DNA of 64,000 nt from Lutimaribacter saemankumensis (GTDB lineage Bacteria; Pseudomonadota; Alphaproteobacteria; Rhodobacterales; Rhodobacteraceae), in NCBI RefSeq assembly GCF_900100005.1, contig NZ_FNEB01000001.1, positions 124,001-188,000 of the forward strand, in the 5' to 3' direction. How positions within the stretch are numbered: the stretch's first letter is position 1; each line of letters begins with the position of its first letter. A program made the position numbers and the translations under genes. The notes under the pieces were generated by a model. It ran no database searches, was not told where the DNA came from, and worked only from the letters and a program-made list of their open reading frames with translations. Of the stretch, positions 60,343 to 64,000 are shown piece after piece.

Positions 60343-60858
60343 TCAGGCCTTGCTGTCGTCGGCAGGTGCTGCAGCCGCCGCACCCGGCGCGGGCTTGGAG
60401 CCCGGCTTGCCGGACAGCGGATCGTCCTGGCGCTGCACGGAACCTTCGAAATGCGCACCGCTTTCGATTGCGATGGTCTTGTGGATGATGTCGCCTTCGA
60501 CCCGCGCGGTCGAACTGAGCCGCACCTTGAGGCCGCGCACACGGCCCACGATGCGGCCGTTGATCACCACGTCATCCGCGATCACTTCGCCGCGGATCGT
60601 CGCGGTTTCGCCGATGGTCAGCAGATGCGCGCGAATATCGCCTTCGACATTGCCTTCGACCTGGATGTCACCGGTGGTCTTGATGTTGCCGGTGATGTGC
60701 AGGTCGGCCGACAGCACCGAAGCCGGCGGCTTGGGCTTGGGCGCGGATTGCGACTTGAAATCGGCGGTCGGTTTCGGCGCCGAAGTTTCGGGGGCTGCGG
60801 GTTTTGCAGCGTCTGCGGCCTTGGGGCCGGGCTCGTTGATTTTGCTTTTAGAAAACAT
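60343..60858 (-). CDS. bactofilin
   Basis: A 171-residue cytoskeletal polymer protein. The conserved right-handed beta-helix core spans about residues 46-140 ('LHITGNIKTTGDIQVEGNVE', 'RGEVIADDVVINGRIVGRV') and is flanked by disordered proline/alanine/lysine-rich tails, as usual. Bactofilins form membrane-associated filaments that localise cell-wall enzymes. Its start overlaps the end of the upstream M23 peptidase gene by 11 bp, a conserved pairing in alphaproteobacteria that suggests that the filament positions the hydrolase. Confidence 0.93.
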   Translation of the reverse strand: MFSKSKINEPGPKAADAAKPAAPETSAPKPTADFKSQSAPKPKPPASVLSADLHITGNIKTTGDIQVEGNVEGDIRAHLLTIGETATIRGEVIADDVVINGRIVGRVRGLKVRLSSTARVEGDIIHKTIAIESGAHFEGSVQRQDDPLSGKPGSKPAPGAAAAAPADDSKA

Positions 60859-62188
60859 CGTTTGCAGCCTTGATATAGATCATCGGATTGACGGCCTTGC
60901 CGCCGACGCGCACTTCGTAGTGCAGGTGGGGGCCGGTCACACGTCCAGACGCCCCCATATCACCAATACGTTCCCCGCGCGAGACCCTTTGACCAACTTT
61001 AACGTTAAGTCTGGACATGTGGGCGTAGCGGGTTTCGATCCCGAACTGGTGCTGGATCTTGACCAGCCGGCCATAGCCGGACAGCCAGCCGGCATGGGTC
61101 ACGACGCCATCGGCCGTGGCATAAAGCGGTGTGCCGACAGGCCCGGCGAAATCCACGCCCTTGTGCAGGCGGCGCCCGCCGGTCTTGGGGTCGCGGCGAT
61201 AGCCGAACCCGCTGGTGAAACGGTATCCTGCCTTGACCGGGATGGCGAACGGTGCCGATTCCGCGGCAATGCGATAGAGGTTGAGCCGGTCCATCTGGTC
61301 GAGCAGGCGGTTCGCGCGGTCGGCGCCATAGGCGGGCATTTCGCCCTTGGTCGAAAAGCTGATCGGCGTCAGCGGGCCGCCCTGGCCGGAATAGCCGCGC
61401 CGCACCTGGTTGATCAGGCTGTCGGTGTTCATGCCTGCCGCGCGGAACATCTTGTCCAGCGGCTTGACCGAAATCGCCATCGCCTCTTCCAACTGGCGGA
61501 AGATCTGGTCGTTCTGGTCCTGCATCAGCTTGAGCTTGAGCGACAGTTCATCCGCCTGCAGCAGGGCGTCCTGTGCATCGGCCACGATCTGGTCGCGTTC
61601 GGCGGCGGTCTGTGCCAGCGCCATCGACAGCATGTCGAGCGTGCTTTCGGCGGTCGGGCCGGCATTGGCCAGGACGCTGCCGCCGGTTGCGTCATCGGCG
61701 CTTTCGTTCTTGAGGGCCGTCAGTTCCGTGCGCGCGGCGTCGCGTTCGCGCATGGTGCGCCGCAGCGTGGTCTGGATCACTTCGATGCCGGTTTCCAGTT
61801 CGCGGCGGCGGTTCTCGGACTCAAGCAGTTGCGACTGCATGACGGAAATCTGTTGCAGGGCCGAGTTGAACCGCTCTTGCGCGGCGTGGGCCTCATTGGC
61901 GCGTGTGTCACGCTGTTCGGCCAGGACGTTCAGGCGCTCTTCGTACATGCGCTGGTCGCGCTTGGCCTGTTCGCGGAAATTGCCGGCCCCGATCGAATCC
62001 ATCAGCAGGATGGCTGTCGCGATCGTGGCCCAGGCCACCAGCAGGGCGCTGCCGGAAAAGGCAAGAAGCTGGGTGTGCGGGCGCAGGCGAATGAACCGTG
62101 TGTCATTGTCCGAACGCAGGAAAAGCCGTTTTTCGGGAAACCAGCGTTCCAGGAATGCGTGGGTGCGTATAGCCAGCCGAGTTCTCAA
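60848..62188 (-). CDS. membrane-anchored M23 (LytM) peptidase with coiled coil
   Basis: A 446-residue inner-membrane protein: basic N-terminus, one membrane helix (about 45-65, 'LLAFSGSALLVAWATIATAI'), a long coiled coil (about 75-240) and a C-terminal LytM domain with zinc-binding 'LHKGVDFAGPVG' and 'GPHLHYEV'. All metal ligands are present, so it may be an active endopeptidase on murein crosslinks. The frame extends to 62335, but the likely start is TTG at 62188, giving 'RTRLAIRTHAFLERWFPEKR' next to AGGGA 7 bases upstream. Overlaps the bactofilin gene. Confidence 0.88.
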   Translation of the reverse strand: MRTRLAIRTHAFLERWFPEKRLFLRSDNDTRFIRLRPHTQLLAFSGSALLVAWATIATAILLMDSIGAGNFREQAKRDQRMYEERLNVLAEQRDTRANEAHAAQERFNSALQQISVMQSQLLESENRRRELETGIEVIQTTLRRTMRERDAARTELTALKNESADDATGGSVLANAGPTAESTLDMLSMALAQTAAERDQIVADAQDALLQADELSLKLKLMQDQNDQIFRQLEEAMAISVKPLDKMFRAAGMNTDSLINQVRRGYSGQGGPLTPISFSTKGEMPAYGADRANRLLDQMDRLNLYRIAAESAPFAIPVKAGYRFTSGFGYRRDPKTGGRRLHKGVDFAGPVGTPLYATADGVVTHAGWLSGYGRLVKIQHQFGIETRYAHMSRLNVKVGQRVSRGERIGDMGASGRVTGPHLHYEVRVGGKAVNPMIYIKAANDVF

Positions 62189-62374
62189 CAAACCATCCCT
62201 TGTCCCATTGCGGTAAGGGCGCACCCTTTCGGGGACGCCCAGAAGGTGCTTAACCAGAGGTTTACCGTGGCGCAACACCTTTGGGGTGGATGGGGGGCAG
62301 GGTTCCCGATTCGGCAGAAAACCGCCGATATTCAACAGGCTGGGTCGTTCGGGTCAGATTGCGCGCGGCGGCGT

Positions 62375-63181
62375 TTAATCGGCAAGCGGCCAGTAGAAGT
62401 CGGGCGGCAGTCCGGCCTCGGCGCGCTTTTCCTCGTTGAAAGGCGGCTTCAGCGCGCCGTGGAAATAGGTGCGCACGAGGTCGTGGAACACGTCCTTGGG
62501 ATCGAGGTTGTCGCGGCCGCACAGAAAGTGGAACCACTTGGAGCCATAGGCGACGTGCCCGACCTCTTCGGCATAGATGGTCCTGAGTGCGGCGACCGCG
62601 CCGTCCTCGCCCGCTTTTTCGAAGATGTCGATCATCCCCGGCGTCACGTCGAGCCCGCGCGCCTCGAGCACCATGGGCACGACCGCGAGCCGCCCCAGGA
62701 TGTCGTCGCGGGTGTCTTCGGCCGCACGCCACATCCCGGCGTGTGCGGGAAGGGCGCCGTAATGGCTGCCCATCGCTTCAAGACAGTCGCATATCAGGTT
62801 GAAATGCTTTGATTCTTCGTCCGCCGATTTCACCCAGTCGTCGTAAAAGCCGGGTGGCATGGGCACATGGCCAAAGCGGGCAATGATGTCCCAGTGCAGA
62901 TCGACGGCGTTCAGTTCGATATGCGCGACCGCGTGCAGGATGGCGATACGGCCCGCGGGGCTGCCGGGACGGCGGCGCGGCACGTCGCGCGGGTCGAGCA
63001 GTTCGGGTTTTTCTGGCCGCGCCGGGCGCAGCGGCGGTGTCGCCGTGCCAACGGGAATGGGCGTGCCTGCCTTGCGCGCCGCGAACCACGCCGCCGCATG
63101 TTCGTGCGACAGCGCAGTCTTTTCGCGTCCGTCGGCGGTGGTCAGCACCTCGACGGCCATTTGAGTCAGGGTCTTGGTCAC
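62375..63181 (-). CDS. DUF455 ferritin-like protein
   Basis: A 268-residue protein of the DUF455 family, predicted to have a ferritin-like four-helix fold. Candidate di-metal ligands are in 'AHIELNAVDLHWD', 'SADEESKHFNLICDCLEAMG' and 'YAEEVGHVAYGSKWF'. No function is established. The start is GTG at 63181, overlapping the peroxiredoxin stop (GTGA), which I prefer to the internal ATG at 63160. Coupling to a peroxidase gene hints at oxidative-stress relevance, but that is inference. Confidence 0.83.
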   Translation of the reverse strand: MTKTLTQMAVEVLTTADGREKTALSHEHAAAWFAARKAGTPIPVGTATPPLRPARPEKPELLDPRDVPRRRPGSPAGRIAILHAVAHIELNAVDLHWDIIARFGHVPMPPGFYDDWVKSADEESKHFNLICDCLEAMGSHYGALPAHAGMWRAAEDTRDDILGRLAVVPMVLEARGLDVTPGMIDIFEKAGEDGAVAALRTIYAEEVGHVAYGSKWFHFLCGRDNLDPKDVFHDLVRTYFHGALKPPFNEEKRAEAGLPPDFYWPLAD

Positions 63182-63639
63182 AGGGCTTTCGCGGCCTCCA
63201 GCACCTCTTCGGCGTGACCGTCGACCTTTACCTTGGGCCAGGCGCGGGCGATCTTGCCCGCGCTGTCGATCAGGAAGGTCGACCGCTCGATCCCCATGAA
63301 GGTCTTGCCATACATCTTCTTTTCCTTCCACACGCCGTAATCCTCGCATGTGGTGCCGTTCTCGTCCGACAGCAGCGGCACGGTCAGATCCTTCTTGGCG
63401 ATGAATTTCTCATGGCTGGCGACGCTGTCCTTGGAGATGCCGAAAACCTGCACGCCCAGATCCAGGAACTGCTGGTAAAGTTCGGAAAACGCGATGTTTT
63501 CCTTGGTGCAGCCCGAGGTGTCGTCGCGCGGATAGAAAAACAGGACAACCGGGGCCGGGCGCAGGGCCGACAGGCTGACGCTGTCGCCGCCATCGCGTGG
63601 CAGTGTAAAGTCGGGTGCGGTATCGTTTTCAGCGACCAT
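63178..63639 (-). CDS. bcp: peroxiredoxin, Bcp/PrxQ type
   Basis: A thioredoxin-fold peroxidase of 153 residues that reduces H2O2 and organic hydroperoxides. The peroxidatic cysteine is Cys44 in 'YPRDDTSGCTKENIAF'. The resolving cysteine found five residues later in E. coli Bcp is replaced by Ile49; Cys98 is the only other cysteine. It may therefore work as a one-Cys enzyme or use a partner thiol. The start at 63639 follows AGGGAG. Its stop overlaps the DUF455 start. Confidence 0.9.
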   Translation of the reverse strand: MVAENDTAPDFTLPRDGGDSVSLSALRPAPVVLFFYPRDDTSGCTKENIAFSELYQQFLDLGVQVFGISKDSVASHEKFIAKKDLTVPLLSDENGTTCEDYGVWKEKKMYGKTFMGIERSTFLIDSAGKIARAWPKVKVDGHAEEVLEAAKAL

Positions 63640-63723
63640 CGGCCATTTCTCCCTCGTATGAAAATCGTGAGTTCCATATTAGGACGGGGCAGGCAAGAAT
63701 AAAGGCGGTGAGGCAGAAAGCAC

Positions 63724-64000
63724 GTGAACGACGACACGCCGCAAACGGACACACAGGTAAGGGCGCGCCCCCGGCACAAATGGTTGCCCCGGCTTTTATG
63801 GTCGCTGGGCGCGGCGTTCGTGTTGTTCGCCGCGACGATGGGGGCGCTGCAATGGTCGGTCGGGCGCGACTTCGTGGCGCCTGCCTGGCTGCGGGACGAG
63901 GCCGAGGCGCGGATCAACCGGGGCGCCGGGGATCTGTCGGTGCGCGTGGGCGAGATCGTGGCCCGTGTCGAAGAAGGTTGGCGCCCGCGCGTGATCCTGC
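63724..64000 (+). CDS. large membrane-anchored protein, N-terminus only (AsmA/DUF3971-like)
   Basis: An open frame from GTG at 63724 (GAGG about 10 bases upstream) to the window edge, 92 codons. It has a basic cytoplasmic start, a membrane segment 'LLWSLGAAFVLFAATMGALQ' near residues 24-43, and then a periplasmic part rich in beta-type residues ('LSVRVGEIVARVEEGWRPRV'). That profile fits the AsmA/YhdP-type lipid-transport proteins often found beside bcp in this group; the visible part is too short to be sure. Divergent from bcp with 84 bp between. Confidence 0.6.
   Translation, partial: MNDDTPQTDTQVRARPRHKWLPRLLWSLGAAFVLFAATMGALQWSVGRDFVAPAWLRDEAEARINRGAGDLSVRVGEIVARVEEGWRPRVIL

Overview
The window looks like chromosomal DNA of an alphaproteobacterium of the Rhodobacterales (Roseobacter group). 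The reasons are high GC with a strong G/C third-position bias, an IscR that keeps only one cysteine in front of a suf operon, a Usg-like protein, a hemB without the zinc cysteines, bactofilin next to an M23 peptidase, many 1-4 bp stop/start overlaps, and short GC-rich intergenic repeats of a kind I associate with this group. The species cannot be fixed from the sequence. I see no prophage, insertion sequence, transposase, integrase, plasmid gene or CRISPR array; the window is mostly core genome with some accessory transport and catabolic genes.

Layout. 1-8.1 kb: PlsC/OlsA-type acyltransferase, a ThiE-like protein, trmJ, heme A synthase, an M32 carboxypeptidase, and gyrA on the minus strand. 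8.3-16.1 kb: usg, a SYLF lipoprotein, hemB, a membrane protein overlapping mfd, mfd, and a minus-strand HD-hydrolase group. 16.1-25.6 kb: one long Fe-S assembly operon, iscR-iscS-sufB-(FkbM methyltransferase)-(YbjQ)-(methyltransferase-like)-sufC-sufD-(Yip1-like)-(Yip1-like)-sufS, under a promoter overlapped by two palindromes. 25.7-27.2 kb: a 46-residue lipoprotein, a two-domain methyltransferase and tRNA-Arg(CCG). 27.2-37.5 kb: a peptide/amide module made of an M81 peptidase, a complete dipeptide-type ABC transporter (SBP, two permeases, fused double ATPase), an amidase, an M20 amidohydrolase and a class I glutamine amidotransferase.

37.6-46.9 kb: cell-envelope genes (membrane-bound spermidine-synthase-like protein, DUF882 peptidase, L,D-transpeptidase, then lpxD-acp-ketosynthase), an MFS transporter, DUF1244 and an N-formylglutamate amidohydrolase. 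47-55.3 kb: pyruvate kinase, rpmI-rplT with a clear terminator, a 3-hydroxyacyl-CoA-dehydrogenase-like protein, and pheS and pheT separated by two unrelated genes. 55.3-59.4 kb: a divergent LysR/methyltransferase pair and a four-gene operon (phosphoribosyltransferase, YtoQ, AlkA-type glycosylase, esterase). 59.5-64 kb: an HNH endonuclease gene behind an inverted pair of NrdR-box-like sites, then minus-strand bactofilin/M23 and DUF455/peroxiredoxin pairs, and the start of a large anchored protein.

The signals most worth following are the NrdR-like operator of the HNH gene, the iscR control region and the passenger genes inside the suf operon, the split pheS/pheT locus, a 14-mer/12-mer repeat pair present at two distant loci, an intergenic double-hairpin repeat with a 34-base block identical in two copies, and a methyltransferase that should be tested for a role in DMSP synthesis. 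I did not find a system I can claim with confidence to be wholly undescribed.
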